A stretch of DNA of 64,000 bases. Source: Byssochlamys sp. IMV 00236 (Eukaryota; Ascomycota; Eurotiomycetes; Eurotiales; Thermoascaceae). Shown here one piece after another: positions 47,200-56,542 of this stretch. Location: NCBI GenBank assembly GCA_001931875.2, contig MSJH02000462.1, forward strand, positions 1 through 64,000. The letters are read 5' to 3'. The first letter of the stretch is position 1, and every line of letters starts with the position of its first letter. The notes beneath the pieces were generated by a model. It saw nothing but the letters and a program-made list of their open reading frames with translations. It searched no databases and was not told the origin of the DNA. A program made the translations under genes and the position numbers.

Positions 47200-48753
47200 A
47201 GTTTGGCAAACAGATAGAAACAGCAGCATATGAACTTCCTGCAGATTGGAGACCTTATCTTATTCATTATAAGATATTAAAAAAGTTAATTCGTCTTGTT
47301 GTTGACGAGTTAGAGTCAAGAGGTTTATCCACCAAGTGGATCAGCACATTAGATACCAAGGAAGCAATGAAACTTGATTATAGTTTGGATGGTAAATAAA
47401 CCCCCTTTTTTTTCTTGTTGCACTGACCCCTTGCTAAAACAGGCAATGTCGAGAACCCCCATCCTTGTATCAAGATCACAGTAGACGATCCTACTTCGAT
47501 ACCCCCTTCAGGCGAACCTATCTTACTGAAATTGATACCTGAGACTCAACCCATTAGCACTCAGCCTTTATCCATCAAGATTGAGCTCGTTCGTGATTCC
47601 GAATTTTTCCATCGTTTGTTACATGAACTATCACACGCTGCTGCTCTTCATGATACGGAAAAAAGGCGATTTTTGGGTAACATTAATGATCTCGAGGGTC
47701 AACTGACTGTAGCAGTAAGTTTGATAAATGTGATATATTTACATGTTCTCACATCATACGCTTATAGGCTTCACCCCATAAAAGTGATTTGTATGTCTGG
47801 CGAGAAATCTTTCATTTATACGTAGAGGCAGCCATCTTTAAAGACATGTGTGATAAACAGGAATCATGTAAAAGAAGTCAAGAGCGATTACAATGGTTTA
47901 CAGAAGAATTATCTAGGATGAATCTGGTATATATTTCATTAATGAAAAGTATATATATATATATATATATATATACTAAGATCATTCTCTTTCCATAGGC
48001 TAATAAACTATCATCAAAACGTTCAAGGGCAGCATTGACCATGTTCTTATCTATTAATACCCAATTAGTACAGTTTAAACAGTTTCAATCTTTAAATCAG
48101 ACCGCAATGACCAAAATATTGAAGAAACATGATAAGCGAAGTGGACTCTGGTAACATTCATTAAAATAGCAAGGATATCATTGGTATTCAGCTGTGTTTT
48201 TATATATAGTGCAACTTCTGAATTCTCGACATTTGCAAAAAATAATGCTGTATTCCTCGAAGGAATCTTGACTTCATTATTTAATGCTGTTCAAGCAAGA
48301 ATCATAACCATTGTTCCTCAACCTGATGATTATGATTGCCCAGTTTGCTATTGTAAATATCATTTATATATATATACATGAACAATGACTTATTTTTATT
48401 TAGCCATTGCTTGGAGACCTATCCGATTACAGTGTGGTCACGTCTTTTGTGTTCGCTGTCTGATAAAAGCTCACAGAAAGCAACTGTACGATTGTCCAGT
48501 CTGTAGAATGGAGTTTGCTGTTGGAAGTGCAGATGCCAAGAACTTGGATCAATCGCTTCAGAATTTTATGCTACTCTATTTTCCCAAAGAGATTAAAGAG
48601 AAGAGAAAAGAAAATGAAAGAGAACAAGCTGCTCTAAATAAGCAAAAAGTATGTACCAAAAGATACAACAGTACACTTTATCCATCTAGACCTCATATCA
48701 CTACAGCCACAACCCAAGTAGCTGCTCGTGATAATAACTGTGTTATCATGTAA
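47196..48753 (+). CDS. SPX domain and RING finger protein with C-terminal CaaX box
   Basis: About 425 residues from six exons. The SPX domain starts at the first residues (MKFGKQIETAAYELPADWRP, then YKILKKLIR) and ends near KLSSKRSRAAL and ILKKHDKRSG, the Lys cluster that binds inositol pyrophosphates in known SPX domains. A RING finger follows in two exons: CPVCY, then LQCGHVFCVRCL...CPVC. Together they suggest an E3 ubiquitin ligase that responds to phosphate status. The chain ends NNCVIM, a textbook CaaX box with Met at the end, predicting farnesylation and membrane attachment. It lies next to the two acid phosphatase genes. A (TA)n tract sits in intron 3. The ATG at 47196 is favoured over GTG at 47187. 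Confidence 0.9.
47950..47975 (+). repeat. (TA)13 microsatellite in an intron of the SPX-RING gene
   Basis: A perfect TA dinucleotide run between a GTATAT donor and a CATAG acceptor. Confidence 0.85.
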
Positions 48754-48911
48754 AAAAATTGTAAATAAATCATTTGTCTGCATTAAGAATACAGAAAAAG
48801 TATAAGCCACATGTCGGACCGGAAATATGATCTCGGAGTGTGAGTTGTGTCGACAGGAAACAAAAATGTAATCTGCAGCAAACTAAGTGAAGCTCCTTCT
48901 CTAAAAACACC

Positions 48912-49780
48912 ATGGGTAAAGTGAATCAGCAGTTGCATCCATCATATCATCCATCAAGAAGAAGACTAATGCAGTATACATCCTTTAGGTATCAGCCGTG
49001 ATTCTCGCCACAAGCGCAGCGCCACCGGTGCTAGACGTGCTCAGTACAGAAAGAAGAGAAAGTAATATATAGATGTCTATTGTTCATGTGATGCAGAATC
49101 TAACTTTCTTGTAATTACTATTAATAAAGGTTCGAATTGGGTCGTCAATCTGCCAACACCAAGTTAGGTAGCAAGCGTATCCACTTGGTTCGTGTCCGTG
49201 GTGGTAACTACAAGCGTCGTGCCCTTCGTTTAGACAGTGGTAACTTCTCTTGGGGTTCCGAAGGCATCTCTCGCAAGACTCGTGTCTTGACTGTCGTCTA
49301 CAACGCCTCCAACAACGAGTTGGTCCGTACCAACACTCTTGTCAAGGGTGCTGTTATCCAAGTTGATGCCACTCCTTTCCGTCAATGGTATGAATCTCAC
49401 TATGCCATTGGTCTCGGTAAGCAAAAGGCCACTGAGAACACTGTAAGTTTACCTTCACATACATACTTTGTATTATATATGCTTATCAAATTATATATAG
49501 GAAACCGAAAAGAAGTCCAAGGCCGTTCAAAAGAAGATCGAAGCTCGTGCTGCCACTGCTGCCATTGACCCTCTCTTGAACGATCAATTCAATGCCGGTC
49601 GTCTTTATGCTGTCATCGCTTCTCGTCCTGGTCAATCCGGTCGTTGCGATGGCTACATTCTCGAAGGCAAGGAACTCGAATTCTACATTCGTAAGATTAA
49701 GGTAAATATAAGGAGCGAGCATTGTATGTGTATCTGTGATCTAACATAACCACTTTTTATAGTCCAAGAAGCAACATTAA
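48912..49780 (+). CDS. RPS8: 40S ribosomal protein eS8
   Basis: Small-subunit ribosomal protein, about 201 residues from five exons. Exon 1 is only ATGG followed by the donor GTAAAG; splicing joins it to [25 protein letters not shown]. Then comes [13 protein letters not shown] and [14 protein letters not shown], the family core. The end KSKKQH is a six-residue exon. The C-rich, biased codon use marks high expression. An initiator exon this short is common in ribosomal protein genes of this group. Confidence 0.96.
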
Positions 49781-50406
49781 GTTTATTTTGGCTACTATTT
49801 TGTACACAAGGGCTAGATTCAAGTAGTCCAAAATCATTGAATAAAACGTTGCATATAAAGACAATTCTATTATTATTTTTTATTTTTCAAGTGTTATGTT
49901 TTAATGCATTTATGAAGCAATCTTTACTGTGTTTTTTAATTTGGCAAAGTAATGAAATCTTTTTCGGAATTTTCAGAAAACCCGGTCCGAACATGGTTTC
50001 CGTTTCGAGGGGGCAAGTTCATTCAAAGGGTGTACACACTGCCAAAGTATGAATCCCCCTCTTTTAGCTTCGATATAGTCCAACAATGGTATGATCATAT
50101 ATACAATTTAGTTTGGAGTTTAAGTGTGTGTGAGAAAGAACAAGGAGAGATAATGTGTCAATGGATTGATGATTTATTTACAATGATCGATTGATAAATC
50201 ATTCGGATGATTGATACAACATCACACCAACCGATACATGTATATTTAAGAATGCAATCATACATGACACATTATGAGGAACTCATTAAAATAGGGGAAA
50301 AGAGGTGGAGAGTGACAGTGTGTGTGTGTGTGTGTGTGATTATGTGGAATATACAGTGAAATATACAAGTAATGAGAAAAATAGAGACTAACATCTAATC
50401 TTGTAG
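49781..50406. other. Interval between eS8 and uL5; candidate first exon of uL5 at 50086-50088
   Basis: No complete gene is accepted here. An AACAATG followed by the donor GTATGA at 50086-50094 is the best candidate initiator exon of the uL5 gene, giving an intron of about 318 bases. An 80-codon ORF (49952-50194) overlaps it and is judged weaker. A (GT)n tract lies at 50318-50338. Confidence 0.4.
50318..50338 (+). repeat. (GT)n microsatellite
   Basis: A perfect GT dinucleotide run of about ten units, probably inside the first intron of the uL5 gene. Confidence 0.85.
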
Positions 50407-50999
50407 AGCGCCGAACAACAAAAGGTCACCAAGAACCCCATGCGCAACCTCAAGATCGAGAAGTTGGTTCTCAACATTTGTGTTGGTGAATCTGGTGATA
50501 GACTTACTCGTGCCGCCAAGGTACTCGAACAATTGACCGGTCAAACTCCTGTCTACTCCAAGGCCCGTTACACTGTCCGTACTTTCTCCATTCGTCGTAA
50601 TGAAAAGATTGCCGTTCACGTCACTGTCCGTGGTCCTAAGGCTGAGGAAATCCTTGAACGTGGTTTGAAGGTCAAGGAATACGAACTCAAGACTCGTAAC
50701 TTCTCCGATACTGGTAACTTCGGTTTCGGTATTGATGAACACATTGACTTGGGTATCAAGTACGATCCTTCCATTGGTATCTACGGTATGGACTACTACG
50801 TCGTCATGGGTCGTCCTGGTTACCGTGTCTCTCGTCGTAAGCACTGCAAGGCCAAGGTTGGTGTCACTCACCGCATCAAGAAGGTAAGTTAAGAGAAGGT
50901 GTATGTGTATATTTGAAAATATTCAACGAAATCGTGTAGGAGGAATCAATTGAATGGTTCAAGAACCGTTTCGATGGTGTTGTCAGCAACAAGGACTAA
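50407..50999 (+). CDS. RPL11: 60S ribosomal protein uL5
   Basis: Large-subunit ribosomal protein that, with 5S RNA and uL18, forms the 5S particle; about 180 residues. The main exon opens after the acceptor CTTGTAG with [20 protein letters not shown]. Family motifs: [57 protein letters not shown], and [15 protein letters not shown] intron near 50885-50938 precedes the last exon, which ends GVVSNKD. The start codon is in an upstream exon, most likely the ATG at 50086-50088. The first in-frame ATG inside this exon (50440) would truncate the protein and is not preferred. Codon bias marks high expression. Confidence 0.95.
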
Positions 51000-51389
51000 A
51001 TAAAAACAAACCTTTTGTAATAAATATGCATTCTATTGTTTACAGCAAAGGAGGAGTATTTTTTAAGTGTAACAAGTGTTGCTTGTATTTATCATGCGCA
51101 TACTATCTTTCATGTATCAAAGCTTAAGTTTATTACCATCTCTCTTTTTTTATCTACTCCCAATTATCTCTCAATTACTTAATAACGAATGTTCTTTATA
51201 ACTGCTGGGCATTCCTTCACATTAAATAGACATAACAATAATTTTTATTTGATAATAATTTTTAATGACCGATGGGCACATAGCATTTTCATGCTGTATT
51301 GCTCGGGTCGGATCGCAGTGATAAAAGGAATGAAAAACCCTTTTGGGATTAAAGGGAAAATGTAAAGTATTATGTATTAGAGATGATAG

Positions 51390-54300
51390 TTAACTATCTG
51401 AAAATTTTTGCTGAATGTAGCAAAGACGTCTGACAAAGGGTTCACCAAGATGATTTGAAGCTTCAGGGAACTGCGAATGAGCCAAGTAGTCCATTTTGAG
51501 TAGTATTGCACATATGGAAGGCCAACGAATGATCCAAGAATCGATTGATTTTCTTACTTTCCTGGTATGAAGTGTTGGTGGTAAAAGGTTCAAAAGGTAG
51601 GAAAGTGGATCGTCAATAGATTTGGGCATCTGAAGGCGGTTGTGCATATCTAAACAAGAAAAACTATGTTGGCGTGAAAAAAGTTCGTTTGGATGAAAGG
51701 GGCAGGCTTGTGGTTTACCAAGATGTAACCAATCAAGTCGCCATCTCACGCAACGAGACCATTCACTTCTTGTCATTGGTATCTGAAGAATAGGGTCGAC
51801 AATTAGATCATTACGGCAGTGGAACAGAAGTTTAGTATGTTTTTCTTGGAGCTTCGAGCGATGGTTGTCAATCAAGAACTGTCTTCGTTTTCTAATAAAG
51901 TTACTATGAGACATAGTTTCGAGATGTTCATTGCTGATTGATGTCCATAGAGGTGATTTAGATAGTTGGGACCATTTTGAAATGCGTTCAGATTGTATGT
52001 ATGGTAGCAATTTTGTTAATAAGGCATCGTCTGGCAGGGAGGAGGTTCTGAAAAGAAATTGTGCTTAAAGTATGGAGATACGATCCTTCATGTTTGGTAA
52101 ATTTGCTAGGTGTAGCATTACCTTGGTAGAGGTGAAGGGTCGTCCGCCGAAGATCTGACGAATACATTGGTTTTGGCAATTTTCGAGAGCTTGAATTTCT
52201 CGTGAATTGAAGGTTGTAATTGCTGGACCATACTCCAGTTGTGGTCGGACTATCTGGGCATAGAAACGGGTTGAAAGAAGGTAATCAAGCCCATTTTTAT
52301 TGACACCAAGAGTAACAAGCTGTCTCATTGTTCCAAGTGCTTTGTTAATGTTTTGTTGTAAAAGTGCTGATTTGTCGATGATACCACCGGATTTTATAGG
52401 AACACCAAGGTACGGGAAGTAATCTTCGTTGGGTAGTTCACTATTGTAGAGGTAGTATTTTTGACGCGTAGGGGTTGGGATCAACAATGACGCACTTTTT
52501 AGGGTTCCGTCGGTAGCCTAAGGAAAGGCTGTGCTCTTCACATTTGGAAAGGAGAGGCTGCATTGCATCAGCATCAGCAATAAGAACTACATCATCCGCA
52601 TACAATAGGCAGTTTAACTTTGGGGCGACAATGAGAGGATCATTAAAATCTGTGTCAACGATAGGTGCTAGTCGTAAGAAATTTGGAAGACTGTTGATAT
52701 AGACTGAGTATAGGTAAGGTGATAATACAGACCCTTGCAGGACGCCAGTTTTTGGGTGAAAGCGAGAGGATTTATGGTTATTAAGAATCACTTCGACAGA
52801 AACATCTTCAAACATATTGTATAAGAGAGCTAACAGAGGTGTTGGTATGCTTGAAGAGAGCTCATTCCATATGATGTTACGATCAACTGTATCATAGGCT
52901 GATTTAATATCAAGAAAGGCTAGTACTGGATTATAGTGCAAATGTTTGCGATGATACAACTGACATAGCTCTGTTAAACAGAGCACTTGATAGAATGATC
53001 CCCTAGACTCACGAAAGCCTCCTTGAGCAACATCCAGTGTAGGACCGGTGTTGAGTAGCTTAGGTTGTATACATTTTTCTAGGATTTTACGAAAAACTGA
53101 GATCAAGCTGATTGGTCGGTAATTGCTCGGATCAGATGGATCACCTTTTTTATGGATTGGAACTGTCTGACTAATGCGCCATAATTGAGGTGTATATGAC
53201 CATTGCCAGCATAACTGGAATAAGTAAAGGAGGATTGGGGATATGATATCCAAAAGTGGTAGAATCATTTCGCTTGTGATGTGATCGATGCCAGGTGCCT
53301 TTTTTCTTGGGAGGTTTAAGATTACTGATTTAATTTCATCCAAATCAAATGGGCAATCGGTTAAATCGAAACACGCTTGCGATGATTGACATGTAGATAA
53401 GCAGTGAGGGATCGGGATATGTCCATTTCGCGGATAATTAGTACCTGATAATGTCTGCATTAGATGGTCTGCCATTAAATCAGCAGCTTTTTGAGGTCCG
53501 TCTATAGTAGAGAATACAGGTTTAAGTAAGCGATTTTTCCGTATCCGCGAAAACTTAGCTATAGCCTTTGTGTATTCGCCTTTCTTCATTTTGTCACAAA
53601 ACAGTTGCCAAGTTTTTTTTCTCCGTTGGATGATCAACCTTCGTAGTTTTGCTTTAGTTTCTTGATGAAGTAACCAGTATTTGAGACAGTTGAGACCGTT
53701 TGCCTTTCTCCATTTTCGATAGTAAAGCTCTTTCATTTCGAATGTTTCCATCATTTCTGTAGTTCAAAACTCTTTTGAACGTAGAGTTTCCGAGTTTGTC
53801 TCTCGTTTACCACAGACAGGGTTAAGTGATTTATAGAGAGCGTCTAGTAACGAGGTGTTGATACGTTCAATATACCTTTGAGCATCAAGTTTCTGAAGTG
53901 GAGGAGAGGGCAGTGGTGGCAGAATAAGGTTCAAGTGTTCCTTGAAAACTTGCTGGTAGGTTCCCCTCGTTTTCTCATTTTTAAGCTTTTTAATGTTCCA
54001 GGTTTTTCGGGAATCTGATACTGGGTCAAGGTTATTAGAGGTAAGTGATGGCATTTGAAAAGAAAAAGTCAAGAGCTTATGAGTTGATTCTAATGAAAGG
54101 TCATCTCTAACAGTTAACGCCGGAGAGGACAAATCTATAGTACTCAGAAAGTAGTCTACAATACTATGTTCAGAGTAACTATATGAAGTAGGTATACCAT
54201 ATGCAATCCGTTGGTTCCAGTTAATGAGTTCATTAGATTGAATCCAGTTATAAAGGAGTCGTCCTTTATGATTCTCTCTAGTATCGCCTGAGTACTTGCC

Positions 54301-54750
54301 CATTCTAGCATTGAAGTCTCCACATATAATAGTTGCTGTTGTGTTATTATAGCTAAGAGGTAATAGTTCCAAAATTTCAGATAGGTCATTATCATCTAGA
54401 TTGGGAGGGATGTAGAGACAGTGTATCAAAATTTTAGCAGATATGACTACAGATAAGGTATACTTAGCTAGTGTTGGATTTTCATGCTGGATATGGTAGA
54501 TATGCTGTTTAAAAGTAGGATTTACCAAAAGGGCAATACCAAGATGGCCACGGTTTCGGTGGTGAGTTGAGTTAATCGGTTGACCGTAAGTATGAAACTG
54601 TTTCCATGTAGTGAGGTATTTGTTTGGTGGCAGAAGCCAAGTTTCTGTGATAAAAAGGAGTGACGAGTTTTCAGCGATCTTTAATATAGGAAATATAGCT
54701 TGCTTTTGGAGCCCAGTAGCATTAAACAATGTTACTGATATGTTGGTCAT
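51390..54750 (-). pseudogene. LINE ORF2: APE endonuclease and reverse transcriptase, broken
   Basis: Start ATG at 54748-54750. Residues 1-230 form an APE-type endonuclease (NATGLQKQAIF, ITETWL, ICGDFNARMGKYSGD). A TGA at 53764-53766 falls in the linker; the frame then continues unchanged into the reverse transcriptase, with PGIDHITSEMI, WRISQTVPIHKKGDP, NYRPISLIS, FLDIKSAYDTV, GVLQGSVLSPYLY and the catalytic YADDVVLIAD. Near 52470 an indel shifts frame, and reading continues as YYLYNSELPNEDYFPYLGVPI. A TAA interrupts the C-terminal part after DRISIL, and the last piece carries ACPFHPNELFSRQHSFSC, the terminal Cys/His knuckle. Comparison with the relic at 0.3-1.4 kb, which reads VFKF at the TAA position, shows the stop is secondary. 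The element cannot make full-length ORF2. Confidence 0.88.
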
Positions 54751-55922
54751 TAATGTTGAATGTTGTTAGGGTTGGCTACATTGGTAGTCGTGTCTTCAGA
54801 GAAATTGTCAATGATATCCTCGTCCATCTCAAATATATCCTCTGATCGTCCATAGCGAGAGTTGTTAAGTTGGTCAATGAATGATTTGGGTACCCACTTT
54901 TGCTGATAAAAGTAGTATGCTACTGCAAACTTTACTGGTTCGCGGATATGGAGAACAGCACGTTGAAGGCGTTGCTGTTGGATTTCGCATGCTTTGGAGG
55001 TTCGCTCTTGCTCTGTAAGATCCTTATATCGTGGATCTTTGAGAGTAGAGCCGTTCCAGGGATCAAAGTTGTTAGCAAAGTGGACTCGTTTAGATTCAAG
55101 TAATTGTTTGAATTCGGCAGCATAGTCGTTATGGAGGAGAAGAGCAGCAATATTGCGGTCTGGATAATGGATATCTAGTATACGCGCATTGTTGACACCC
55201 ATATTGCGTAGGTAGGAGCGAAGTTTACCAACGGGAACACGGGCTTTGGTAGAGACGTAAAGATATTGGAATCCTTGATTCGCGGAAGGTGGTTGGAAGA
55301 AACGAGCGGCCGCTTCTTCTTTACGAACTCGATTTTTCTGACGGTTGAGATACATGAACTGCTTTAATGCAGCTACTTTGGAGGGGTTGTGCCAAGGGGC
55401 CTGGGAGATTGGGTCATCAAGGTTTTGAGAAGTCGCTCCGTGAAGTGGAGGGAATTCAGTGTTAGTAATAGCTTGTGAGCTATTATTTTCTTGAGTTGAA
55501 GCTTGAAGAGCCACAAGTTTAGCGATCTGTTCGCGGGCTTGGTTCAATTCAATTGTAAGTCGTTCAACTTGTTTGGTAAGTTGACTGATTAGTTCGTCGC
55601 GTGGGTCACGAGGGTTGGGTTCTTGGAAATTCGTAGAAGATTCGATGACTTGTTGAGAGTTCTCATTCATATTACTAATATCACAGAGTACTTGGTAGAC
55701 CTCATACGCTGTAGATTACCTCTTGCATGACTTACATACAAAGATTGGTTGAGTTGGATCCTGAGTAGAGTATCCATGCTTAAGGAAATGGCTTAGTGTT
55801 TTGCATAAAGGACACACGAAATGTCGGTTGACATTTTCAAAAGTGAGTTGAAGTTTCTCAAGCTGCTCAGAACTTAGAGAGGGTTAATGGCTTTTCCAAT
55901 ACGGGCCACGTTTCTTTGTCAT
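54750..55922 (-). pseudogene. LINE ORF1 with N-terminal zinc-finger remnant
   Basis: The open part (54750-55670, 306 codons) encodes a coiled coil (LTKQVERLTIELNQAREQI) followed by a fold with YLYVSTKARVPVGKLRSYLR, typical of RNA-binding ORF1 proteins. The same frame continues upstream to an ATG at 55920-55922, crossing two TAA codons. In that extension a C2-C2 finger can be read: FVCPLCKTL and FVCKSCKR about 20 residues apart. So the original ORF1 was about 390 codons long, with an amino-terminal zinc finger, and has lost it by point mutation. Its stop overlaps the ORF2 start as TAATG at 54748-54752. Confidence 0.75.
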
Positions 55923-55952
55923 TTTATCAAAGTTTTTTCTTCTGGTACAGTA

Positions 55953-56225
55953 TTTTGATGTAGTATACGAATTTATGAAGTATCATCATAATTACACGAG
56001 AGCTAAGTGATCTTGGTTGTTGTAATCATTCTTTTCTTTATTAGTTCGAATTGTACAACGTAAAATAAAATACAGTAATATAAAAAGCTTTTTTTTTGAG
56101 TGAGAATATAACAAACAAAGAGACAAACCGAGAAGAAACAGGGAGAGGAGGGCGGGAACAACCAAGATCACTTAGCTCTCGTGTAATTATGATGATACTT
56201 CATAAATTCGTATACTACATCAAAA
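55953..56225. repeat. 69-base inverted repeat with 135-base spacer
   Basis: Left arm 55953-56021 and right arm 56157-56225 are reverse complements over 69 bases, with no mismatch found by eye from 55953 inward; the match continues outward with one mismatch. The spacer (56022-56156) is unique and A/T-rich at first, then purine-rich. The arms lie between the 5' end of the LINE and the promoter of the Fanzor-like gene. A transcript would fold into a long perfect hairpin. It may be a foldback (MITE-like) element, a transposon end, or a rearrangement footprint. Confidence 0.85.
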
Positions 56226-56542
56226 AACTAGACGATCAGCAAAATTCTATTGTACGATTTAAATTTTATTTTGTACAACGTCTCCAAAGTTTTGACACTT
56301 TTAAAGCTTTATGTAAACACAAGCCAAAACATTTAAACACGATAATTAGTAAACTTCTTGAGATAAACCTTTTCATTTAATAATGGATTCAAGACGCGAC
56401 TAAAAATTTATAAATTGTTGTTATTTTACATGTAGTAAATAAAATTAATCACCTCAAAATACCATTCGTCTCTTTCTTTTTAAAAACAAGAATCAAAACA
56501 TCAAGACGTTCTTTACTTTGAATTTCGTAAATACAGTACAAA

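Larger units (their letters stand above)
51240..55922 (-). mobile_element. Decayed two-ORF LINE-type non-LTR retrotransposon
   Basis: About 4.7 kb on the minus strand with ORF1, an APE-type endonuclease, reverse transcriptase and a C-terminal Cys/His knuckle, in that order. It is broken by at least five lesions: two TAA in ORF1, TGA at 53764-53766, a frameshift near 52470, and a TAA near 52050. The 3' end is inferred around 51240 where A/T-rich sequence follows a non-coding tail; no target-site duplication was confirmed. The 5' end abuts the left arm of the inverted repeat that starts at 55953. It is a different family from the relic at 0.3-1.4 kb. Confidence 0.88.

Noticed and set aside
49952..50194. 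80-codon ORF between eS8 and uL5
   Set aside because: Plausible composition, but it overlaps the best candidate first exon and intron of uL5 and has no independent support.
50395..50871. 158-codon ORF antisense to uL5
   Set aside because: Mirror of a highly expressed ribosomal protein exon; Thr/Asp-rich composition is the complement of biased codons.
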